Assembly (NCBI GenBank): GCA_947460565.1
Contig: CANHJJ010000133.1
Span: 1 to 5,864 of the forward strand
From: Bacteroidota bacterium
Lineage (GTDB): Bacteria; Bacteroidota; Bacteroidia; UKL13-3
Direction: 5' to 3'
DNA length: 5,864 nt
Position 1 is the first letter of the stretch. Every line of letters starts with the position of its first letter. The position numbers were made by a program, and so were the translations under genes. Below the pieces are notes generated by a model. The model did no database searches and had not been told where the DNA came from. It saw only the letters and a program-made list of their open reading frames with translations. This document shows positions 1-5,798 of this stretch, in pieces.

Positions 1-28
1 ACGCTAAAGAAAATGTGCAATACTCGTT

Positions 29-45
29 GTGTAATAATATTACAC
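29..45. repeat. Short perfect dyad, 7-bp arms
   Basis: GTGTAAT (29-35) and ATTACAC (39-45) are perfect reverse complements around AAT. The stem is AT-rich and is followed on the + strand only by TTTCC, so it would be a weak terminator at best. It could equally be a protein-binding dyad or chance. It may belong to whatever gene lies to the left of the window. Confidence 0.3.
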
Positions 46-183
46 TTTCCACCCTTGGATATTCATGCATAACAATAAGTAAATGGGTTGTGGTTTTTAA
101 AATACAAAAACAAAAATTTGTTGTTTATCGTATTATTTGGGGTGCTTTGCTTAATTGATTTGTTATGAGTAATCACCACAAGG

Positions 184-198
184 TTGGCGTCTCACCAA
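184..198 (-). repeat. Imperfect palindrome, TTGG/CCAA type
   Basis: Read on the - strand this is TTGGTGAGACGCCAA: a TTGG...CCAA stem with one mismatched pair and an AGA loop. It aligns with the core of the mfd-internal palindrome (TTGGTGGGGACACCAA on the - strand) with one gap and two substitutions. It may be a diverged member of the same family as 223-246 and 2815-2838. The similarity is short, so membership is tentative. Confidence 0.35.
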
Positions 199-222
199 GC
201 TTCTCAAGTTCAAGTATATGTT

Positions 223-246
223 TTGGTTTGTGGGGACACAAACCAA
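223..246 (+). repeat. Perfect 10-4-10 palindromic element, intergenic copy
   Basis: TTGGTTTGTG (223-232) pairs perfectly with CACAAACCAA (237-246) around a GGGA loop, and is followed directly by GGACAA (247-252). No T-run follows on either strand, so it is not a standard intrinsic terminator. The - strand of 2815-2838 has the same arm length, loop, central 10-mer GTGGGGACAC (230-239) and 3' flank, with three compensated base-pair differences. It is best read as one copy of a short dispersed palindromic repeat. What it does is unknown. Confidence 0.65.
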
Positions 247-350
247 GGACAAGAACCACACAACCCTTGTCAATCAAATATTTACCCAAAAAGCAACCAT
301 TTGTAATTGTAAAATCCTATTTTGCGGCCATAAAATTGTAAACGTATTTA

Positions 351-1610
351 ATGGATAACCCTTCCGTCATTATCATTTGCAGTATTCTGTTCTCGGCCTT
401 TTTTGCGGGAATGGAAATTGCTTTTATCACTTCAAACAAATTGCTTATCGAATTAAAGAATAAGCAAGGCAGCATCACAGCTAGCATACTTTCTAATTTT
501 GTAAACAACCCATCTAAGTTTATTAGCACCACCCTAGTGGGCAACAATATTGGTTTGGTTATTTATGGTATCTATATGGCCAAAGTGCTCAATCCTTTTA
601 TCCATAGTTTTTTGCCAGGCCAAGTGCATAATGAGTTTTTGGTTTTATTTATACAAACCATCTTGTCGACCCTGATAGTATTGGTAACAGCAGAGTTTAT
701 CCCAAAGGTATTGTTCCGTATCAATCCTGATATTATCCTAAATATTTTGGCCATTCCTTTTCTGTTGTTCTATTATATTTTTTGGCCCATAGTACATTTT
801 ATCATGTGGCTATCTAAACTTATCTTGAACAATATTTTAAGAATAAAATATACCGAGAGTACCCCAGTTTTTAGCAAAGTGGATTTGGATCAATACATCA
901 ACCAAGTGGAAGAAAACGATTTGGATGATGATGCTGAAGTGGATACTGAGATGTTTAAAAATGCATTGGATTTTTCAAATATCAAAGTGCGTGAATGTAT
1001 GACACCTCGCACTGAACTGGAGCTTATTCATATTGGTGCAAGTGTGGATGATTTGTATAAGAAATTTATTGAAACAGGATTGTCTAAAATCTTGGTGTAT
1101 GCGGATAGCACTGATAACATCATAGGTTATGTTCACCAAAAAGAACTCTTTCATAAACCAAAACATATTGGTGAAATATTGATACCAGTTGAAATAGTGC
1201 CCGAAACCACAAGTGCCATGGATTTACTTAACAAATTTAGTAAGTCGAGAAGAAGCATGGCTTTGGTAGTGGATGAGTTGGGTGGTACTGCAGGTATTGT
1301 TACTATTGAAGACATTATGGAAGAAGTGCTTGGTGAGATAGATGATGAGCACGATACCGAGGCATTGACTGAATTGCAGATGAGTGAAAAAGAATTTTTG
1401 TTTCATGCCCGTCATGAGATTGATTATTTAAACACCAAATACGAGTTGGATATTCCAGAAGGGGAGTATCATACTCTTGGAGGATTTATCTTGGCCTTTC
1501 ATGAAGACATACCTGGCAAAGGCGAGAAAATTAATATTGAAAGATTTCAGTTTACCATCGAGAAAGTAAGTGGTGCTAAAATTGAAGAAGTGAAGATGCT
1601 AGTGGTTTAG
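351..1610 (+). CDS. CNNM/CBS/CorC-family membrane protein ('hemolysin' family, putative Mg2+/divalent-cation transporter)
   Basis: This is an integral inner-membrane protein of the CNNM/CorC (TlyC) family. Characterised members are linked to magnesium efflux or homeostasis; the name 'hemolysin' is historical. The 419 residues show the full layout. A CNNM (DUF21) membrane domain spans about 1-190, with hydrophobic segments near 5-26, 57-80, 96-118 and 127-158. It includes SAFFAGMEIAF (15-25), VGNNIG (63-68) and AEFIPK (114-119), the last matching the family's GEIxPK-like motif. An acidic linker lies near 186-200. A CBS pair follows (about 212-332) with MTPRTEL (217-223) and the hallmark DELGGTAGIVTIEDIMEEVLGEI (308-330). 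A CorC/HlyC C-terminal domain spans about 343-418, with YHTLGGF (373-379). ATG 351 is the first start after an in-frame TAA at 339-341. The leader is A/T-rich with no Shine-Dalgarno, as is common in Bacteroidota. The gene stands alone, converging with mfd. The gliding protein GldE belongs to the same superfamily, but nothing here points specifically to it. The substrate is inferred from the family. Confidence 0.93.
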   Translation: MDNPSVIIICSILFSAFFAGMEIAFITSNKLLIELKNKQGSITASILSNFVNNPSKFISTTLVGNNIGLVIYGIYMAKVLNPFIHSFLPGQVHNEFLVLFIQTILSTLIVLVTAEFIPKVLFRINPDIILNILAIPFLLFYYIFWPIVHFIMWLSKLILNNILRIKYTESTPVFSKVDLDQYINQVEENDLDDDAEVDTEMFKNALDFSNIKVRECMTPRTELELIHIGASVDDLYKKFIETGLSKILVYADSTDNIIGYVHQKELFHKPKHIGEILIPVEIVPETTSAMDLLNKFSKSRRSMALVVDELGGTAGIVTIEDIMEEVLGEIDDEHDTEALTELQMSEKEFLFHARHEIDYLNTKYELDIPEGEYHTLGGFILAFHEDIPGKGEKINIERFQFTIEKVSGAKIEEVKMLVV

Positions 1611-1639
1611 TTGTTAGTTGATGGTTAATAGCATTTAGT

Positions 1640-1726
1640 CATTTTCAGGAAGATTTTATGAAGGTCGCTTGCTGTTGCATTCCGAATGCGAAGCCCGATT
1701 TTCGCAGTGCGTGCAAAAAGATTTCA
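1640..1726 (+). repeat. Direct repeat, copy 1 (87 bp)
   Basis: This block matches 2126-2211 at 80 of 87 aligned positions (six substitutions and one single-base gap, about 92%). Inside it, GCATTCCGAATGC (1677-1689) is a dyad, and TGCGAA (1687-1692) can pair with TTCGCA (1701-1706). The gap relative to copy 2 falls in the loop of that stem, and the stem itself is unchanged. The final bases, CAAAAAGATTTCA (1714-1726), are also the left arm of the 1714-1819 inverted repeat. It is probably a unit of a dispersed intergenic repeat; its function is unknown. Confidence 0.85.
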
Positions 1727-1819
1727 AGCAAGGGATTGTGCAGCCTTATAGGTTTTGGCATGTGTGATGGGTTTGGCCAAGAGACAAAAACTATACAGCG
1801 GCAAGGTGAAATCTTTTTG
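1714..1819. repeat. Imperfect long hairpin closed by 13-bp perfect inverted repeats
   Basis: CAAAAAGATTTCA (1714-1726) is the exact reverse complement of TGAAATCTTTTTG (1807-1819). Inside, 1747-1757 pairs with 1785-1795 at 10 of 11 positions, and TTGGC (1755-1759) could instead pair with GCCAA (1776-1780). The inner and outer stems share nearly the same axis (about 1771 and 1766.5), so one strand could fold into a single long stem with interior loops. This could be a structured RNA, a remnant of a small non-autonomous mobile element, or part of the repeat unit. There is no direct evidence of transcription. Confidence 0.5.
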
Positions 1820-1867
1820 AGGTTTGATAGTGGGTATGCTGGCACCTTGAAAATCGAAGCATTTTTG

Positions 1868-1893
1868 TTTCCTTTTGATGCCTCAAAAGGAAA
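1868..1893. repeat. Perfect 11-4-11 hairpin
   Basis: TTTCCTTTTGA (1868-1878) and TCAAAAGGAAA (1883-1893) are perfectly complementary around TGCC. No T-run follows on the + strand (ATGAAAAATAC) and none on the - strand, so it does not match a canonical terminator. It resembles the hairpin at 1942-1967, with pyrimidine-rich left arm, purine-rich right arm, GATGC at the apex and an A-rich right flank. The two look like divergent members of one family. A role at the 3' ends of the converging genes is possible. Confidence 0.6.
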
Positions 1894-1941
1894 ATGAAAA
1901 ATACTTAGATAAAAGTTGGTTTTAAAAATTAATTCTATAAC

Positions 1942-1979
1942 TTTCTTTTGCCTTGATGCAAAAGAAACAAAAAATCAAG
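1942..1979 (+). repeat. 10-6-10 hairpin with possible H-type pseudoknot
   Basis: TTTCTTTTGC (1942-1951) pairs perfectly with GCAAAAGAAA (1958-1967). The six-base loop CTTGAT (1952-1957) is the exact complement of ATCAAG (1974-1979), which lies just past an A-rich spacer, so the + strand RNA could form an H-type pseudoknot. From unverified memory, very similar hairpins are common in intergenic DNA of Bacteroidota. It is not a canonical terminator. Confidence 0.55.
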
Positions 1980-2025
1980 ACTGACCTAAAATCTTTGAAA
2001 ATGTAATTTGCTTTTTTCTCGCAGC

Positions 2026-2091
2026 GCATACTAAGTGCTCATGAAGAAGTAAAGAGACGTAATATTCTATAAAGGCATGAGCCAAGTATGC
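2026..2091. repeat. Imperfect inverted repeat, two 7-bp blocks per arm
   Basis: GCATACT (2026-2032) pairs with AGTATGC (2085-2091), and GCTCATG (2037-2043) pairs with CATGAGC (2076-2082). The blocks are separated by an AAGT/CA internal loop and enclose 32 bases. Fourteen pairs in register make chance less likely, but no function is indicated. Confidence 0.45.
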
Positions 2092-2125
2092 TTACTATTA
2101 TCCTCCATCCACAAAAAAACAAAAA

Positions 2126-2211
2126 CATTTTCAGGCAGATTTTATGAAGGTCTCTTCCAATTGCATTCCGAATGCGAAGCAGATTTTCGCAGTGCGTGCA
2201 AAAAGATTTCA
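2126..2211 (+). repeat. Direct repeat, copy 2 (86 bp)
   Basis: This is the second copy of the block at 1640-1726, in the same orientation and 399 bp downstream of the end of copy 1. The dyad GCATTCCGAATGC (2163-2175) and the stem TGCGAA/TTCGCA (2173-2178 with 2186-2191) are conserved, with the loop one base shorter. Unlike copy 1, its end is not matched by a nearby inverted arm. It lies 72 bp beyond the mfd stop codon and could fall in the mfd 3' UTR. Confidence 0.85.
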
Positions 2212-2283
2212 GAAGAAATATTATTGTCCTAAAATCTTGATTACTTTGCCCTTTTGTCACTTCGCATTACGCAATTAATTTCA

Positions 2284-5200
2284 TCATTCTTTACTCGTAT
2301 GCTTCTTAATTCTTTCCAATAGATTCTTGGCTATTTTGATATCATTCACCCCCATTACTTGTAATATAAGTGTCTTGGGTGTTTGCTTCAATTTACAAAG
2401 CATGGGATTGTGTTGTACAAATTGCAAAATACCACTGAACAAATCCGATTGGTAATAGCTTTGTTTCTTTTCATCAGGGAAGTAGGCACTCATATTATTT
2501 GATTTCATAACCAACCTTTCAAAGCCCAATTGTCTTGCTATTTCACGTAGTTTGATTAACTCGATTAAATCAAATACTTGCTTAGGAATAGGTCCAAAAC
2601 GATCTTTCAAATCGTTCGCGAATTTCTCCAAGTCTGCATCCGTAGAAATAGATGAAAGGTGGTTATACAAGCTCAATCTCTCACCGATATTGCGCACGTA
2701 GGCATCGGGTATCAAAGCTTCAAAATCTGTTTCTACAGCACATTCACTTATTTGGTAAGTATTGTTTGTAGGTTGCACCCCATTGCTTGCTGTAAGGCGC
2801 TTATTATTTTGTCCGTTGTTGGTGTCCCCACCAACAACCCTTATATTAAATACCTCCGCAAATTCATCTTCTTTCAATTCTTGAATGGCTTCATCTAGAA
2901 TTTTGTTAAACATTTCGAAGCCAATTTCAGCAATAAAACCACTTTGTTCGCCACCTAATAAATTACCTGCACCACGAATATCTAAATCGCGCATCGCCAC
3001 ATTAAATCCACTTCCTAAATCACTAAATTCTTCAATGGCTTGAAGGCGTCTTCTACTATCCACACTTAAGCTCGACATGCTAGGAACAAGTAAGTAGCAG
3101 AATGCTTTTTTGTTTGAACGACCTACTCGGCCTCGCATCTGGTGCAAATCGCTTAATCCGAACATGTGCGCATTATTGATGATGATGGTATTGGCATTGC
3201 TAATGTCCAATCCACTTTCTATGATGGTGGTGGCTACCAATACATCATATTCACCTTCGATGAAACGCATCATCACATCTTCTAATTTATCACCTTCTAA
3301 TTGCCCATGCGCAACAGCTACTTTTACCCCTTTGCATAAACGAGAAATTCTATCAGCCACTTCATAAATATCTTTTACTTTATGATGAATGAAAAACACT
3401 TGTCCTCCACGTTCCACTTCTTCCATTACAGCATCTTTCAACAACTCATCATTGTATGCGTGTAACTCTGTAGTTACTGGCTGCCTATTGGCAGGAGGTG
3501 TATTGATAACAGATAAATCTCGTGCCCCCATCAAACTGAAATGCAGCGTTCGCGGAATAGGTGTTGCGGTTAATGTTAAAGTATCTACATTCAACTTCAT
3601 GGCTTTCAATTTCTCTTTAGCAGCCACACCAAACTTTTGTTCTTCATCTATAATTAATAAGCCTAAATCTTTAAACTGAACATCTTTACTTATCAAACGA
3701 TGTGTGCCAATTAATATATCCACCTTGCCTTGTTTCACGCGCTCTAAAACATCTTTAATTTCTTTAGTAGATTTAAAACGATTCACATAATCAATGTTAC
3801 ATGGCAGATTGCGCATACGTTCTTTAAAAGTTCTGTAATGCTGATTAGCCAAGATGGTAGTTGGCACAAGCACAGCCACTTGTTTGCTATCAGCTACCGC
3901 TTTAAATGCCGCACGAATTGCTATTTCAGTTTTTCCAAAACCCACATCACCGCATACCAATCTATCCATAGGATGTGGTTGCTCCATATCGGCTTTCACA
4001 TCAGTAGTTGCCCTGCTTTGGTCGGGCGTGTCTTCATACATAAAGCTAGCTTCAAGCTCCACTTGAAGGTAGCTATCAGGGCTAAACTGAAATCCAGGCT
4101 GAGACTTTCTTGCTGCATACAATTTAATCAAGTCGCGAGCAATGTCTTTTACTTTTTTCTTGGTTTGCGTTTTAAGTTTCTCCCAAGTATCACTGCCCAA
4201 TTTATGCAACCTTGGTTCTGTGCCATCCTTGCCACTGTAGCGAGTAATTTTATGCAATGAGTTAATGCTTACATAAAGCAAGTCATCATTTTTATAAATC
4301 AACCTTACAGCTTCTTGTAATCGTCCATTCACTTCAATTTTTTCAAGACCTGCAAATTTCCCAACACCATGATCAATGTGCACCACAAAGTCTCCGGGCT
4401 TAAGTTCTCTAAGTTCTTTAAGCGTTATGATTTTTGAATTGCTGTATCTTGTTTTTACATGACCTCTATAAAACCTATCGAAAATCTGGTGTTCGGTATA
4501 ACAAGCTAAGTTTAAATCCTTGTCAATAAAGCCTTCTGAAAGCGCATGGTAAACGGGCGCAAATTCAACCTCTCTATCCAAATCTTCAAAGATGGTATAC
4601 AACCTTTCAACCTGACGAGAGCTATCGCTAAAAATTAGGTTTTGCAGTTTTGCTGCTTGGTTTGCTTTCAGGTTTTCAATCAGCAATTGAAAGTTCTTAT
4701 GAAATGTGGGTTGAGGAGCAATGTTAAACTCCACCACTTCATCGTGCTTGAAATGCGTTCTAAAGCCCATTTCTATCAAGGCATAAGAGCCAATTGATTT
4801 TAATAATTGACTTGTGGAAATATATACATCATAAATATCTTTGGCTTGAAATCCTTCTATGATATCATATTTGATGTCTTCATCTTTATTCAAGATTTTT
4901 TGAATGGATTTTTCACTTTTTTCTAATCCTTTTTCGAGTAATTCAACACTTAGCGAAACGTCCGAAGTCCAAATGATGCAGTCCTTTGACAAGTATTCAA
5001 ACACCGATTTCTTTTCAGTATTGTCAATGTCTTTTTGAACATTGGGAATAATGAAGAACCGATCAACGCGTGTAACAGATAATTGATCTATAGGGTTGAA
5101 TGTTCTAATGCTTTCAATGATATCGCCATTTAGTTCTATTCGATAAGGCATGTCATTGCTAAATGAAAACACATCAACAATACCACCTCTTATACTAAAG

Positions 5201-5730
5201 TATCCAGCCTCATACACGAAATCATTTCTTTCAAAATGATGTTCAGTCAAAAAATCAATAAAGAATTCTAGGTCAAATGTATCACCTACTTTTAGTTCGT
5301 ATGTGTTTTTAGTAAGGTCTTTTTCGCTTATCACCAATTCGGCTAAAGCATCGGTGGTTGTTACAATGAGCTCTCCAGTTGAAAGGTGTTGGTTGAGTCT
5401 ATTCAACACTTCAGCTCGCTCAAGCACTTGGTTGTTTTCGAGTGTCTCAAGTTGATAGCTTCTTTTGTAGCTAGCAGGAAAGTAGAGAACTGTTTTGCCT
5501 TCAAGAATATTTCCTAAATCGCTATGAAAATATTTTGCTTCATCGGCATCATTAAAAATAAATACCTGGCTACGATAGTTGAAATTATAAATACAAGCAG
5601 CAATAATGGCATCAACAGAACCTATGGTTCCCTTTATGCTAATTTTTGCATTCGCTTTATTTATCGCTTTTGATAGCTTTTGTATGCCATTACTTTCGCC
5701 ATAGAGCGATAAGAGTTCTTGTATCTTCAT
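2284..5730 (-). CDS. mfd: Transcription-repair coupling factor Mfd (TRCF), superfamily 2 DNA translocase
   Basis: Mfd is a cytoplasmic ATP-driven translocase that pushes or removes RNA polymerase stalled at lesions and recruits UvrA for nucleotide excision repair. The 1148 residues show the full domain order. A UvrB-like N-terminal module comes first (about 1-330), with a degenerate P-loop (GTIGSVDA, 34-41) as expected and the UvrA-contact region GYFSIRGGIVDVF (176-188). The CarD-like RNA polymerase-interaction domain spans about 440-505 (GDFVVHIDHGVGKFAGL, 446-462). Helicase lobe 1 has Walker A GDVGFGKTE (594-602), DEEQ (695-698) and TATPIPRT (721-728). Lobe 2 has TTIIESGLDISNA (834-846) and QMRGRVGRS (864-872). 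A RecG-like translocation motif follows (R914, R919, Q929), then the C-terminal TRCF domain (about 996-1095). The linker at about 961-993 is Asn/Gly-rich and contains an in-frame palindrome. ATG 5730 is the first start after an in-frame TGA at 5740-5742; the leader is A-rich without Shine-Dalgarno. The stop is TGA, followed by a second TGA in frame. It looks intact and functional. Confidence 0.97.
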   Translation of the reverse strand: MKIQELLSLYGESNGIQKLSKAINKANAKISIKGTIGSVDAIIAACIYNFNYRSQVFIFNDADEAKYFHSDLGNILEGKTVLYFPASYKRSYQLETLENNQVLERAEVLNRLNQHLSTGELIVTTTDALAELVISEKDLTKNTYELKVGDTFDLEFFIDFLTEHHFERNDFVYEAGYFSIRGGIVDVFSFSNDMPYRIELNGDIIESIRTFNPIDQLSVTRVDRFFIIPNVQKDIDNTEKKSVFEYLSKDCIIWTSDVSLSVELLEKGLEKSEKSIQKILNKDEDIKYDIIEGFQAKDIYDVYISTSQLLKSIGSYALIEMGFRTHFKHDEVVEFNIAPQPTFHKNFQLLIENLKANQAAKLQNLIFSDSSRQVERLYTIFEDLDREVEFAPVYHALSEGFIDKDLNLACYTEHQIFDRFYRGHVKTRYSNSKIITLKELRELKPGDFVVHIDHGVGKFAGLEKIEVNGRLQEAVRLIYKNDDLLYVSINSLHKITRYSGKDGTEPRLHKLGSDTWEKLKTQTKKKVKDIARDLIKLYAARKSQPGFQFSPDSYLQVELEASFMYEDTPDQSRATTDVKADMEQPHPMDRLVCGDVGFGKTEIAIRAAFKAVADSKQVAVLVPTTILANQHYRTFKERMRNLPCNIDYVNRFKSTKEIKDVLERVKQGKVDILIGTHRLISKDVQFKDLGLLIIDEEQKFGVAAKEKLKAMKLNVDTLTLTATPIPRTLHFSLMGARDLSVINTPPANRQPVTTELHAYNDELLKDAVMEEVERGGQVFFIHHKVKDIYEVADRISRLCKGVKVAVAHGQLEGDKLEDVMMRFIEGEYDVLVATTIIESGLDISNANTIIINNAHMFGLSDLHQMRGRVGRSNKKAFCYLLVPSMSSLSVDSRRRLQAIEEFSDLGSGFNVAMRDLDIRGAGNLLGGEQSGFIAEIGFEMFNKILDEAIQELKEDEFAEVFNIRVVGGDTNNGQNNKRLTASNGVQPTNNTYQISECAVETDFEALIPDAYVRNIGERLSLYNHLSSISTDADLEKFANDLKDRFGPIPKQVFDLIELIKLREIARQLGFERLVMKSNNMSAYFPDEKKQSYYQSDLFSGILQFVQHNPMLCKLKQTPKTLILQVMGVNDIKIAKNLLERIKKHTSKE
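2815..2838 (-). repeat. Perfect 10-4-10 palindromic element inside mfd
   Basis: On the - strand GTTGTTGGTG pairs with CACCAACAAC around a GGGA loop. It occupies exactly eight in-frame mfd codons, encoding VVGGDTNN (965-972), and is followed by GGACAA. Geometry, loop, central GTGGGGACAC and 3' flank all match the intergenic element at 223-246. Relative to that copy, base pairs 1, 3 and 7 of the stem are changed on both arms, so pairing is kept. It lies in the linker before the C-terminal domain, a tolerant site. It is best read as an in-frame copy of a dispersed palindromic repeat. Confidence 0.7.
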
Positions 5731-5753
5731 TTTAATTTTTCAAAATAGTATAG

Positions 5754-5777
5754 CCCCCGAAGTGTTAACCGCGGGGG
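5754..5777. terminator. GC-rich hairpin upstream of mfd, possible terminator or leader structure
   Basis: CCCCCG (5754-5759) pairs with CGGGGG (5772-5777) around a 12-base loop containing the self-complementary GTTAAC (5764-5769). It is the most GC-rich spot in the flanks. On the + strand TGAATTTTTG follows. On the - strand the stem is preceded by an A-rich run and followed by CTATACTATTTT. It may end transcription of a - strand gene to the right of the window, possibly in both directions, or form part of the mfd 5' leader. The stem is short and the T-runs imperfect, so both readings remain open. Confidence 0.4.
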
Positions 5778-5798
5778 TGAATTTTTGTTCTGAGCCAA

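Larger units (their letters stand above)
1..350. other. Intergenic region with small palindromes, no convincing gene
   Basis: I find no recognisable gene in these 350 bases. The left edge is open in two + frames, ending near 72 and 161, but neither translation resembles a protein I know. The stretch holds a 7-3-7 dyad (29-45), an imperfect palindrome (184-198) and a perfect 10-4-10 stem-loop (223-246). The last two lie inside a possible long-range pairing of 178-186 with 261-270, which has one bulged base. A 58-codon open frame (165-341) runs through the palindromes but looks repeat-derived. An in-frame TAA at 339-341 closes the region just ahead of the next gene. No clear promoter matching the Bacteroidota consensus is seen. 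Confidence 0.7.
1611..2283. other. Repeat-rich convergent intergenic region, no convincing gene
   Basis: This 673-bp stretch separates the 3' ends of two convergent genes. In order it holds direct repeat copy 1 (1640-1726), an imperfect ~106-nt hairpin closed by 13-bp arms (1714-1819), two related hairpins (1868-1893 and 1942-1979), an imperfect inverted repeat (2026-2091) and direct repeat copy 2 (2126-2211). Short open frames on both strands (for example 1658-1897 and 2144-2278 on +) run through the repeats, but the pattern of differences between copies argues against coding. No classic GC-stem plus T-run terminator is seen for either gene, although several hairpins could serve. There is no transposase and no recognisable insertion-sequence end. 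Confidence 0.75.

Noticed and set aside
165..341. 58-codon + strand open frame ending ten bases before the CNNM start, in the same frame
   Set aside because: It runs straight through the palindromes at 184-198 and 223-246. It has no recognisable domain and no ribosome-binding site, and its Ser/Thr/Lys-rich composition fits a frame created by the repeats.
351..1610. Assignment of the CNNM protein as gliding-motility GldE or as a true hemolysin
   Set aside because: Only general family motifs are visible and no gld genes are nearby. The hemolysin name is historical and not supported by any toxin feature.
1658..1897. 79-codon + strand open frame with an AGGA-like sequence before its ATG
   Set aside because: It starts inside direct repeat copy 1. 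In copy 2 the same frame has only non-synonymous changes in its first codons, is then shifted by a one-base gap, and the AGGA is lost. That pattern fits a noncoding repeat.
1640..2211. Possible CRISPR array or composite transposon bounded by the direct repeats
   Set aside because: There are only two copies, each ~87 bp and separated by ~400 bp with no further repeats, no transposase gene, no insertion-sequence ends and no clear target-site duplication.
2039..2260. 73-codon - strand open frame downstream of mfd, and a similar 66-codon one at 1645-1845
   Set aside because: Both read antisense through the repeat copies with unrelated translations, and neither has recognisable motifs or a ribosome-binding site.
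2144..2278. 44-codon + strand open frame from direct repeat copy 2 to near the mfd end
   Set aside because: It is repeat-derived, out of frame with the copy 1 version after the gap, and has no recognisable protein features.
3838..4260. 140-codon + strand open frame opposite mfd
   Set aside because: It lies wholly antisense to the conserved Mfd helicase region and its translation shows no domain. It is a shadow frame.
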